Below are positions 1-7,900 of a DNA stretch of 9,006 nt, piece after piece. The notes under the pieces are model-generated. The model was given only the letters and a program-made list of their open reading frames with translations, had not been told where the DNA came from and made no database searches. Origin of the DNA: Verrucomicrobiales bacterium. Its GTDB lineage: Bacteria; Verrucomicrobiota; Verrucomicrobiia; Verrucomicrobiales; Verrucomicrobiaceae. Within the stretch, counting starts at the first letter, position 1. Every line of letters starts with the position of its first letter. Position numbers and translations under genes: made by a program. The stretch lies in the NCBI GenBank assembly GCA_003453085.1, contig DMMK01000497.1, positions 1 through 9,006 on the forward strand, written 5' to 3'.

Positions 1-2
1 CC

Positions 3-581
3 CGCCCTCTGTATGCCGAGCCAGCCCCGGAGGCCCCCGCAGCCCCGGTGAAGGAAGAAAACGGCAATGTGAAGGATGGCGACCTGACGGAACTTTGCCA
101 GCAACTGCTGCACAGCATCGACTTGGCGGGCGCCGCCAAGCTCGTCTCCGTGCAGTGGAACAGCCGCCTGCGCAGCACGGCCGGGTATGCTAGCTTTCCC
201 GCCTGGAAGATCGAGCTGAACCCGAAGTTGCAGGAATTTGAAGGTCAGGTGGACCGCACGATGCGCCATGAGCTGGCCCATCTGGTGGCCTATCACCGGG
301 CAGGGCGTCGCCGCATCGAGCCGCACGGCGCGGAGTGGCAGCAGGCCTGTGCGGACCTGGGCATCCCCGGTGAAAGCGCCCGCCATCGCCTGCCCCTGCC
401 CCGCCGCGAGGTGAAAAGGAACTACGCCTACGCCTGCGCGCACTGTGGTTTCACCGTGCAGCGGGTGCGTAAATTCAGCCGCTACACGGCCTGCCGTGAG
501 TGCTGCGGCAAGTACAATGGCGGCCTATACGATGCGAAGTATCGCTTTGTGCTGATCCAGGATCTGCGCAGCAAGGAGTGA
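3..581 (+). CDS. SprT-like zinc metalloprotease, 5' end probably outside the window
   Basis: Predicted SprT-family (SprT/Spartan-like) zinc-dependent protease, presumably cytoplasmic because no signal peptide is visible. Numbering from the GTG at 48, the metal-binding HELAH (HExxH) is at residues 74-78 and a third likely zinc ligand, His93, lies in PHGAEW. A C-terminal zinc ribbon has Cys130/Cys133 and Cys149/Cys152, with an extra Cys153. This domain order, core followed by zinc ribbon, is typical of the family. The start is uncertain. From GTG 48 the protein would be 177 residues, a usual family length, but a GGAGG at 29-33 is 14 bases away, which is far for a ribosome binding site. The frame stays open to the left edge through an Ala/Pro-rich stretch (AEPAPEAPAAP), which looks like a linker, so the gene probably begins upstream. 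Family membership is secure; the substrate is unknown (eukaryotic Spartan cleaves DNA-protein crosslinks, but that should not be transferred here). It ends 5 bases from the convergent gene. Confidence 0.85.
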   Translation, partial: RPLYAEPAPEAPAAPVKEENGNVKDGDLTELCQQLLHSIDLAGAAKLVSVQWNSRLRSTAGYASFPAWKIELNPKLQEFEGQVDRTMRHELAHLVAYHRAGRRRIEPHGAEWQQACADLGIPGESARHRLPLPRREVKRNYAYACAHCGFTVQRVRKFSRYTACRECCGKYNGGLYDAKYRFVLIQDLRSKE

Positions 582-586
582 GTCCC

Positions 587-1117
587 CTACTCGCGCCAAA
601 CCCGGCCCTGGCCGCTGCGGAAGGAACGCTCGAGACTGGCGTGCAAGGAATTCAGCCTTTCCTCGCTCGGCAGGACGAATTCCACCGTGTGCGCGTGGGT
701 GGAAGCAGGATAGCTTTTCACCACCTTGGGCGTCGTTAGCGAGGGGGAGACGCGTGAAGCCGCGTCCTTCATCAGCTCGCGCGCTTTATCAATGGCCTGC
801 TGCCCAGCCCCGACGACACCGCCACCCTCCAGGCGCACGGGCTCCAGGTAATAAAAGCGCACGGTCATGTTGGAGTTCATCGTCAGATTCACCTCCACCA
901 CACGGGCGGTGCCATCGGCCACGTACTCGTGTTTGGACAGCGCCAGGATCTGCGTGCAGCGCACAAGGTAACTGCCACCCGCCAGCTTGCCATCCCACAG
1001 CCCGTCCCGCGTGACTTCCTCTTGGTTAGGGCTCGCAGGCGTGGCCGGGGCGCTGTTTTGAGCGATGGCGGTGGCGGTGCCTAACAGGGACAGGAGAGCA
1101 AAAAAGAGGATTTTCAT
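587..1117 (-). CDS. Small exported protein of unknown function
   Basis: I do not recognise a family. The 176-residue product begins with a clear Sec signal peptide (MKILFFALLSLLGTATAIA, probable cleavage after Ala19), followed by a Pro/Ala/Ser/Asn-rich segment to about residue 32. The mature region has a GLWDGKLAGGSY stretch (39-50), one cysteine (Cys54), an apparent beta-rich middle, and a more helical C-terminal half ending RVWRE. There is no lipobox, no transmembrane segment after the signal peptide and no obvious catalytic motif. The ATG at 1117 is chosen because the signal peptide starts exactly there; the frame can be extended to a TTG at 1150, but that adds 11 polar residues in front of the signal. 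No good Shine-Dalgarno sequence is present before either start. It is transcribed away from the large cluster and ends 5 bases from the SprT-like gene, so it is probably a single-gene unit. The leader and periplasmic or extracellular location are firm; the role is not. Confidence 0.7.
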   Translation of the reverse strand: MKILFFALLSLLGTATAIAQNSAPATPASPNQEEVTRDGLWDGKLAGGSYLVRCTQILALSKHEYVADGTARVVEVNLTMNSNMTVRFYYLEPVRLEGGGVVGAGQQAIDKARELMKDAASRVSPSLTTPKVVKSYPASTHAHTVEFVLPSEERLNSLHASLERSFRSGQGRVWRE

Positions 1118-1328
1118 GAAGATGCGAAAGTCTGAAGGCAATCGGTTCAAATGTAAACCCGCCTCTGACAGATCCTTGCGACTCCCGAAGAACGATGATT
1201 CATTAGTCCATCTGCATTATCGGAATCCATTTATTTAGGGAATCAGAACATCCCAAAGTCATAGCAGGATTGTCCATTTAGATTTTCAACCAGGCGGCGT
1301 ATAACTCTACAACACTCCACCTAACCTT
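1118..1328. other. Divergent intergenic region
   Basis: This 211-base spacer separates the minus-strand exported-protein gene from the plus-strand DUF1501 cluster and is visibly richer in A and T than the flanking genes. It must hold the promoters of both. A candidate for the plus strand is listed separately; no convincing minus-strand promoter was found. It contains two copies of GGAATC (1222-1227 and 1239-1244, 17 bases apart) and two copies of TCCATTTA (1226-1233 and 1273-1280). These could be regulator sites but could equally be chance. No open reading frame or RNA gene is apparent. Confidence 0.6.
1277..1305 (+). promoter_or_regulatory. Putative sigma-70-type promoter for the DUF1501 cluster
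   Basis: TTTAGA at 1277-1282 (4 of 6 matches to TTGACA) and TATAAC at 1300-1305 (5 of 6 to TATAAT) are separated by exactly 17 bases. A start of transcription about 7 bases after the -10 box would leave a leader of only about 17 bases before the ATG at 1329, and that leader has no Shine-Dalgarno sequence. Placement immediately ahead of the first gene of the cluster supports the call, but it rests on consensus matching by eye. Confidence 0.4.
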
Positions 1329-2708
1329 ATGTTTAAATTTTCCGGCGATGGCTCTATCACCACCTGCGATGGTGTGACAAGGCGCGACTTTCTCCAAGTC
1401 GGCATGCTCGGTGCCCTGGGGCTGACGCTACCCAGTTTCCAGGCCCTGAAGGCTGCGGGCAAGGTGGACTCGAAAAAGAGTCAGCGCGCCTGCATCATGA
1501 TCTTTAACCTGGGTGCCCCCAGCCAGTTGGATCTCTGGGACATGAAACCGGACGCACCCAGCGAGATCCGTGGCCCCTTCAAGCCCATCCGCACGAACAA
1601 CGATGCCTTTCAGGTCTCCGAGATCCTGCCGATGCATGCGAAAATCGCCGACAAGTTCAGCCTCGTTCGTTCCTGCTATCACAATGCGGCGGCGGTACAT
1701 GACACGGGTCATCAGATGATGCAGACCGGCCGCCTTTTTACCGGTGGTGTGAATACACCGCATGTGGGCTGCGCAGCGGAGTTTTTGTTAGGCCGTCGTT
1801 CCGACCTGCCCGCACACGTCATTCTGCCAGAAACCATGGGCCCCACGGGAGGCAACATGCCCCATGGCCAGGACGCCGGCTTTTTGGGCAAGGCCTACGA
1901 TCCCTTTGTCCTGAACTCCGATCCCTCCACCGCTGATTTTAAAGTGCCCGACTTGCTGCCGCCGAAGGAGATCGGCGAGGTGCGCCTGGAACGCCGACGC
2001 CAGATGCGAGAACTGGTGGACAGTTCCGTGAAAAACTTTGAATCCAGCGAACAGGCCAAACTGATGGATTCAAACTTTGCTTCGGCCTACCGCATCATGA
2101 CCAGTTCACAGGCACGTGAGGCCTTTGACCTGACCAAAGAGCCGATGAAAGTGCGCGAACGCTACGGCCTGAATCGTTTTGGCCAGAGCTGCCTGCTCGC
2201 CCGGCGCCTCGTCGAACGTGGCGTGCGCATGGTGACGGTGAATACCTTCATCACGGTCTTTGGCGAAATCACCTGGGACATCCATGGCAGCAAGCCCTTC
2301 ACCAGCATCGAAGGCATGCGCGACATCGTGGCCCCCATGTATGACCAGGGCTACACCGCGCTGATTGAGGACCTTTTCCAACGCGGCATGCTGGATGATA
2401 CGATGGTCACCTGCTTGGCTGAATTTGGCCGCACACCGAAAGTGAATCCTGCGGGTGGCCGCGACCATTGGCCGAATTGCTGGACCGTCAATTTCGCCGG
2501 CGGCGGAGTCAAAGGCGGCCAGGTCATCGGCAAGAGCGACGAGATCGGCGCTTATCCTGCCGAGCGTCCCGTGGACCCCGGTGAGATCGTCGCGACGATC
2601 TACGAGAGCCTCGGCATTGACCTCCACACGGAACTCCCTGGCCCGCAAGGCAGACCGTATCCCGTCGTGGACTTCGGCAAGCAGAGCATCAAGGAGCTGT
2701 TCGCCTAA
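1329..2708 (+). CDS. DUF1501 family Tat-exported protein
   Basis: A 459-residue DUF1501 protein, a family placed in the alkaline phosphatase/sulfatase-like superfamily. Its reaction is unknown to me. The N-terminus has a twin-arginine signal: TRRDFLQVG at about 17-25, then a hydrophobic stretch to about residue 40, so the protein should be exported folded. Family landmarks follow in order: FNLGAPSQLDLWDMKP (59-74), the His-rich HDTGHQMMQTG (124-134), and near the C-terminus EFGRTP (365-370) and GRDHW (377-381). The conserved Asp and His residues are candidate metal ligands by analogy with the superfamily; this is inference. Length is normal for the family and the frame is intact. It is the first gene of the cluster, 44 bases ahead of the DUF1549/DUF1553 gene. 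DUF1501 and DUF1549/DUF1553 genes are very commonly adjacent in Planctomycetota and Verrucomicrobiota, which suggests a joint extracytoplasmic function. The family call is firm. Confidence 0.93.
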   Translation: MFKFSGDGSITTCDGVTRRDFLQVGMLGALGLTLPSFQALKAAGKVDSKKSQRACIMIFNLGAPSQLDLWDMKPDAPSEIRGPFKPIRTNNDAFQVSEILPMHAKIADKFSLVRSCYHNAAAVHDTGHQMMQTGRLFTGGVNTPHVGCAAEFLLGRRSDLPAHVILPETMGPTGGNMPHGQDAGFLGKAYDPFVLNSDPSTADFKVPDLLPPKEIGEVRLERRRQMRELVDSSVKNFESSEQAKLMDSNFASAYRIMTSSQAREAFDLTKEPMKVRERYGLNRFGQSCLLARRLVERGVRMVTVNTFITVFGEITWDIHGSKPFTSIEGMRDIVAPMYDQGYTALIEDLFQRGMLDDTMVTCLAEFGRTPKVNPAGGRDHWPNCWTVNFAGGGVKGGQVIGKSDEIGAYPAERPVDPGEIVATIYESLGIDLHTELPGPQGRPYPVVDFGKQSIKELFA

Positions 2709-2752
2709 CTCTAAGAACGCCCTCATTCATTCCCGTCTCCGACTGTGCCGTT

Positions 2753-4957
2753 ATGCTTTTGAAGCGTCTATTATTCTTGTCACTGATCGCTGCCCCTGGA
2801 CAAATGATCTGCCATGCCGAAGCGCCCAGCTTTCGCAATGAGGTGCAGCCCATTTTGACCCGTTTTGGCTGCAACATGGGGGCCTGTCACGGTGCAGCAG
2901 CGGGCCAGGGCGGCTTCCGGCTTTCCCTGCGCGGCTTTGATGATGAAGGCGATTACCTGTCCGTCACTCGTTCAGCCATGGGCAGGCGCATCAATGGGGA
3001 TGACCCCGCCCGCAGCCTGCTGCTTTTGAAGGCGATCAAAACCGTTCCGCACAAGGGTGACAAGCGCTTTGAGATGGACTCCGAGGCCTACCAAACTTTG
3101 GTGAATTGGATTGCCCATGGGGCACCCGGCCCGAAAAAAGAGGACGTGCGTTTGGTCTCTCTTGAAGTTTCACCCAAACAGGTTCTCAGCAAACCGGGCA
3201 GCCAGCAGCAGCTCAAGGTGCTGGCCAAATTCAGCGATGGCCGCAATGAGGACGTGACCCGGTGGGCCAAGTTCAATGCGGTGAATGCCAGCGTGGCCAC
3301 CGTAGATGATCAGGGACTGGTGAAAGTCACAGGCTCCGGTGAGGGTACCGTCAGTGCATGGTATCTCAGCCGGCTGGACATCGCCATCGTCAGCGTGCCG
3401 CAGGAAGGTGCCGCAGATGAAACGCTCTTCGCCCAACTCAAGCCCCGCAATTTTGTGGATGAGCTGGTGCTGGAGAAACTGCGCGGCTTAAACATCCCTC
3501 CTTCTCAGCGCTGCACAGATGGCGAATTTATCCGCCGCGCCCATCTTGACACCATTGGAGTGTTGCCCACCGCCGAAGAGACCCGCGCTTTCTTGGCGGA
3601 TACCCACCCTAACAAAAGAGATCGCCTGATCGAATCCCTGCTCAAGCGCCCCGAGTTCGTGGATTACTGGTCGCACCGCTGGAGTGATCTGCTGCTGGTG
3701 AATAGCGACAAACTCACGCCCGAAGGCATGTGGGCCTACTACCACTGGATCCGCAGCCGTGTGGCCGCGAATACCCCTTGGGATGTCATAGTCAAAAGCC
3801 TGCTCACCGCCACGGGCAGTACGCTGGAAAATGGCGCGGGCAATTTCTTCCTGCTGCACGATGAACCGACGAGACTTTCTGAAACCGTGTCCGTCGCCTT
3901 TCTCGGCACGGCCATGAACTGCGCCAAGTGCCACAATCACCCATTGGAAAAATGGACCAATGATGAGTACTTCGCCTTCGCCAATCTCTTCTCACGCGTT
4001 CGCACCAAAAATGGGGCCACCGCCGATGAACGCGTCGTCTTCAGTGCCACGGAGGGCGATCTGGTGCAGCCTCTCACCGGCAAACCCCAGCCACCGCGAG
4101 CCCTAGAAGTCACGCAACCCGTTTCTATGACCGCGCCCGAAGATCGCCGAGTGCCCATGGCCGCTTGGCTGACATCACCGGACAACCGACTTTTCAAACG
4201 GACCATCACGAACCGCGTGTGGGCGAACTTCTTCGGTGTTGGCCTCGTTGAGGCGGTGGACGACATCCGCATCACCAATCCTGCCAGCAATGAAAAACTT
4301 CTGGATGCCGCCTGTGATCACTTGGTTAACCACAAGTTTGATCTCAAGTCACTGATGCGTGTCATCCTGCAAAGCGAGACCTATCAGCGCAGCAGCGAGA
4401 CAATTTATCAAAACGAAAAGGACACCCGCTATTACAGCCACTTCTACCCACGACGTTTAAAAGCTGAGATCCTGCTGGATTCGGTGGCTCAGGTCACTGC
4501 TGTGCCTACGACCTTTAACATTGACCGTCGCAATGCCAACAAAGGCACCAAGGACACCTATCCCATGGGCTTCCGTGCCTTACAGCTTCCAGATTCCAAC
4601 ATCGCCAGCTACTTCCTGAAAAGCTTTGGCCGTGCCGACCGCATCGCCACCTGCGAGTGCGAACGCACCAACGAACCCAGCATGGCTCAGGCCCTGCACA
4701 TTGCCAATGGCGACACCCTAAATGACAAACTCGCCGCCAAGGACAATCGCGTGGACCAACTGCTAAACTCCCAGCAACCTAACGAAAAGCTGGTTCAAGA
4801 CGCTTACCTCATTGCCCTGGCACGTCAGCCAACTGACGCCGAGAAAACCAAAGCCGCGGAACTCCTCGCTACAGCCCCCCCCGCCGACCGTCGCGCCACT
4901 CTCGAAGACCTCTTCTGGAGCCTCATGAGCTCGAAGGAGTTTTTGTTCAATCACTGA
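2753..4957 (+). CDS. PSCyt1-like/Ig-like/DUF1549/DUF1553 protein
   Basis: A 734-residue exported multidomain protein of the planctomycete-type cytochrome family; its reaction is unknown. A Sec signal peptide covers about residues 1-22 (possible cleavage after Ala22, CHA/EA). Residues 25-125 form a PSCyt1-like module whose GCNMGACHG has Cys40 and Cys45-His46, four residues between the cysteines instead of the usual two. Residues 132-216 look like a bacterial Ig-like (BIG2) domain. Residues 232-420 match DUF1549 and end with a canonical haem-c motif CAKCH (390-394). Residues 465-734 match DUF1553 (WLTSPDN, TNRVWANFFGVGLV, then CECERTNEPSMAQALHIANG at 634-653 and EFLFNH at the end). The ATG is chosen because the signal peptide begins there; no Shine-Dalgarno is visible. 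Covalent haem would need a cytochrome c maturation system encoded elsewhere. It sits between DUF1501 and the second cytochrome gene, so co-transcription is likely. The domain calls are strong and redox activity is inference. Confidence 0.92.
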   Translation: MLLKRLLFLSLIAAPGQMICHAEAPSFRNEVQPILTRFGCNMGACHGAAAGQGGFRLSLRGFDDEGDYLSVTRSAMGRRINGDDPARSLLLLKAIKTVPHKGDKRFEMDSEAYQTLVNWIAHGAPGPKKEDVRLVSLEVSPKQVLSKPGSQQQLKVLAKFSDGRNEDVTRWAKFNAVNASVATVDDQGLVKVTGSGEGTVSAWYLSRLDIAIVSVPQEGAADETLFAQLKPRNFVDELVLEKLRGLNIPPSQRCTDGEFIRRAHLDTIGVLPTAEETRAFLADTHPNKRDRLIESLLKRPEFVDYWSHRWSDLLLVNSDKLTPEGMWAYYHWIRSRVAANTPWDVIVKSLLTATGSTLENGAGNFFLLHDEPTRLSETVSVAFLGTAMNCAKCHNHPLEKWTNDEYFAFANLFSRVRTKNGATADERVVFSATEGDLVQPLTGKPQPPRALEVTQPVSMTAPEDRRVPMAAWLTSPDNRLFKRTITNRVWANFFGVGLVEAVDDIRITNPASNEKLLDAACDHLVNHKFDLKSLMRVILQSETYQRSSETIYQNEKDTRYYSHFYPRRLKAEILLDSVAQVTAVPTTFNIDRRNANKGTKDTYPMGFRALQLPDSNIASYFLKSFGRADRIATCECERTNEPSMAQALHIANGDTLNDKLAAKDNRVDQLLNSQQPNEKLVQDAYLIALARQPTDAEKTKAAELLATAPPADRRATLEDLFWSLMSSKEFLFNH

Positions 4958-4995
4958 TTCACAAGGATACTCACATCCGCATCATTGCCGCTTTA

Positions 4996-7900
4996 ATGAG
5001 ATTATCTTTCTCCATCCCTTGCCTGCTGGCATTGACTGTCCCTGTGCTGGCCCAGGAACCCATCTCCTATGAAAAGCAAATCCTGCCGATCTGGGATGCT
5101 TACTGCATGGACTGCCATGGCGCGGATGATCCAGATGGCGGCTTTGCCTTGGACACCTTTGCGGCCTTGATGAAGGGCGGCAAGGAAGGAGTCTCCGTCG
5201 TTGTAAGCAAGGCAGAAGAGAGCCTGCTGGTGAAGTTTCTGGAAGGCCGCTCCGGCCGAGGTGGCAAGAATGAATTCATGCCACCGGGTAAGCGTGACAA
5301 GCTGAAGGCAGAAGAAATCGCCCTTATCAAAGCTTGGATCAATGGGGGAGCCAAGGGACCGATCTTAGCGGATAAACCAACGGCACCGAGGGAAGTCATC
5401 ACGCCTAAAATTGCGCCTAAGGTGGCTCCGAAGCGATCCATTCAAGCGATGGCCTTTTCGGATGCGGTAAAGCTCATTGCCGTGGGCCGATATGGCGAGG
5501 TGGAATTGATAAATCCGGTCACCAGGGTGGTGGTTCGGAAATTGGCAGGCTTCAAAGGTCGGGTGAATGCCCTCACCTTTTCAGCCGATGGGGCGACGCT
5601 TTATGCCGCAGGTGGTGAGGCGGGAATCGCCGGGGAGGTGCGTGCGTGGAAAACAGCCGACGGCACCGCTTTACAGACTTTCACGGGCCACACAGATGCC
5701 TGCTATTCGCTCGCTTTATCTCCCGATGGCAAAGTCTTGGTGACGGGGGGCTATGACCAAAAAATCCGCCTTTGGGATGTAACCAACGGGGCTGAAATCA
5801 AGCTCCTCAAGGGTCACAATGGCAGTGTCAATGGCCTGGCTTTTCGACCCGGCGGCAAGCTGCTCGCCAGCGCCAGCGCGGACCGTACTGTGAAGCTCTG
5901 GAGCATGCCCGATGGCGCTCGACTGGATACCCTTTCTCAACCTTTGAAGGAACAGACCGCCGTTCTTTTCAGCGCCGATGGCGGACAGCTTTATGGGGTC
6001 GGCATGGACAGCCGCATTCGCGTTTGGAAGATCAGCACGTCGGCCAAGGAAGGTAGCAACAGCATCACCACCTCCCGCTTTGCCCATGAGGGAGGAATTC
6101 TTGGGATGACGTTATCTCGCGATGGCAAGACCCTGGCAACTAGCGCCACTGACCGCTCCATGAAAGTCTGGGATGCTGCCAGCCTAACCGAAAAGAAGGT
6201 GATGGAAAAACAGTCTGACTGGACTCCCGCACTGGCCTTTGCAGAAAACGGGCAACTCTTCAGCGGTCGCGCCGATGGCAGCCTCGGGGTGTATGACACC
6301 GCAACAGGTCAACCCATCGTGATGGCAAAGCCTGCCGCCAAACCCAAGATTGCCGTCAAGTCTGAGCTGACCCGTATCCTGATACCAGCTTTGCAGAGTG
6401 GCGGCACAGTGACCCTGAATGTGCAGGGCAAGAACCTCGAAGCCGACCCACAGGTACTGTTTAATCGCCCTGAGATCAAGGGAGTCATCGTGGCTGATTC
6501 CATCAAGCCCACGCAGTTGCGAATCCGCGCCACAGCGCCTGCCACACTTCCACGCGGAACTTATGAAATGTGGTTAAAAACGACGCATGGTGAGACCGCC
6601 AGGATGAAGGTTTATGCGGATGATCTTTCCCCTGTCGCCACCAACGCCACGACGTTTCAAAACGGACCGATGGCCTTGAGTCAACTCCCCGCCAGCCTAT
6701 GGGGAACATTGGCTGAGACAGGCCAGCAAGACGTCTATCAGATCACCGTCAAGGCAGAGGAAGAAGTTGTCTTTGATCTCGCCGTTCAGCAGATCGGCAG
6801 CACGACCAAATCGCCGCGCTTGGAGATTCTGGATCCCGACCTCAACGTGCTGCTGCTCAATCGCGGTTTGGATCCCGGTAGCGATCCATTCATCGCCTGG
6901 AAAGCGCCAAAGGATGGCACCTATCTCGTTCGCATCAGCAACACGACTTTGGATGGCGGCACGGGTCATCTCTATCGCCTTACCATGGGTGCGCTACCCT
7001 ATGTGACAGGCTGGCAGCCGCTGTCAGTGGCACTCCATCAAGAGACAGCCGTGCGACTGACAGGGCACCATCTGGACCAAGTGCCCGAGATCAAGGTGAA
7101 AGGCGAAGCCGTAGGATCACTCAGCGTGCCCATGCCTTCACAGGGTGTGCGTTTGCGAGTCACTCCGAGCGTACAGGTAAAGGCGCTGCCACAGGCTGAA
7201 GAGGCGGAACCGAATGACGAAATCGCCAAGGCTCAAACTTTAACTGCCCCCGGCATCATGAACGCCCGGCTTCTTTCCAAGAACGCTCTTGGGGACACGG
7301 ATCACTTTGTCTTCGAGGCAAAAAAAGGGGAGTCCTGGATCATTGAAACCCTCGCTGCCATGGCAGGCTCACCCGCTGACACGAAGATCGAAGTACTGGA
7401 TGCCAAAGGCCTACCCGTGCCACGCGTCCTGATGCAGGCCGTGCGCGACAGCTACAACAATTTCCGCAGCGTGGATGCTAATAACCCAGACATCCGCCTG
7501 CAAAACTGGGAGGAGATGGAGCTCAATGAATACGTCTATTTCAATGGCGACATCATGAAGACCTTCCGCATGCCTCGCGGGCCGGACAGCGGCTTCTTGT
7601 TTTACGCGACCGATGGCAAACGCCGCTCCTACTTTGACACCAGCACCACCAGCCATGCGCTGGATGAGGCTTGTTATACCGTCATCCCGCATCCTCTCGG
7701 CACCGCCCTGGTCCCGAACGGACTCCCCGTCTTTACTCTGAACTACAGCAATGATGATGAAGGCACCCGCAAGCTGGGCCGAGATTCCCGCCTCACGTTC
7801 ACCGCACCAGCCGATGGCCGTTACATCGTGCGCGTCACCGATACACGCAGTTTGTTAGGCGAACGTTTTGTGTATTCGCTCACCATCCGTCAACCCGCAC

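Noticed and set aside
754..1014. Plus-strand open frame opposite the small exported protein
   Set aside because: Its product is low-complexity Pro/Arg/Ser-rich, the signature of a wrong-frame translation; the minus-strand frame has a proper signal peptide.
2106..2726. 206-codon open frame on the minus strand, opposite the DUF1501 gene
   Set aside because: The plus strand here encodes a confident DUF1501 C-terminus with family motifs. The reverse frame has no recognisable domain, and it is a typical shadow of GC-rich coding DNA.
3920..3934. CAKCH read as evidence for a simple soluble cytochrome c
   Set aside because: The motif sits within a large DUF1549 domain, so the protein is annotated as the multidomain planctomycete-type family rather than as a stand-alone cytochrome.
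3488..3940. 150-codon minus-strand open frame inside the DUF1549 region
   Set aside because: The plus-strand reading matches DUF1549 and includes CAKCH; the antisense frame shows no family features.
5443..6330. WD40-like repeats considered as a repeat array at DNA level or as a conflict-type or defence NTPase sensor
   Set aside because: The repeats are diverged at the nucleotide level, and the protein has a signal peptide and haem domain with no NTPase, so a cytoplasmic defence role is not supported.
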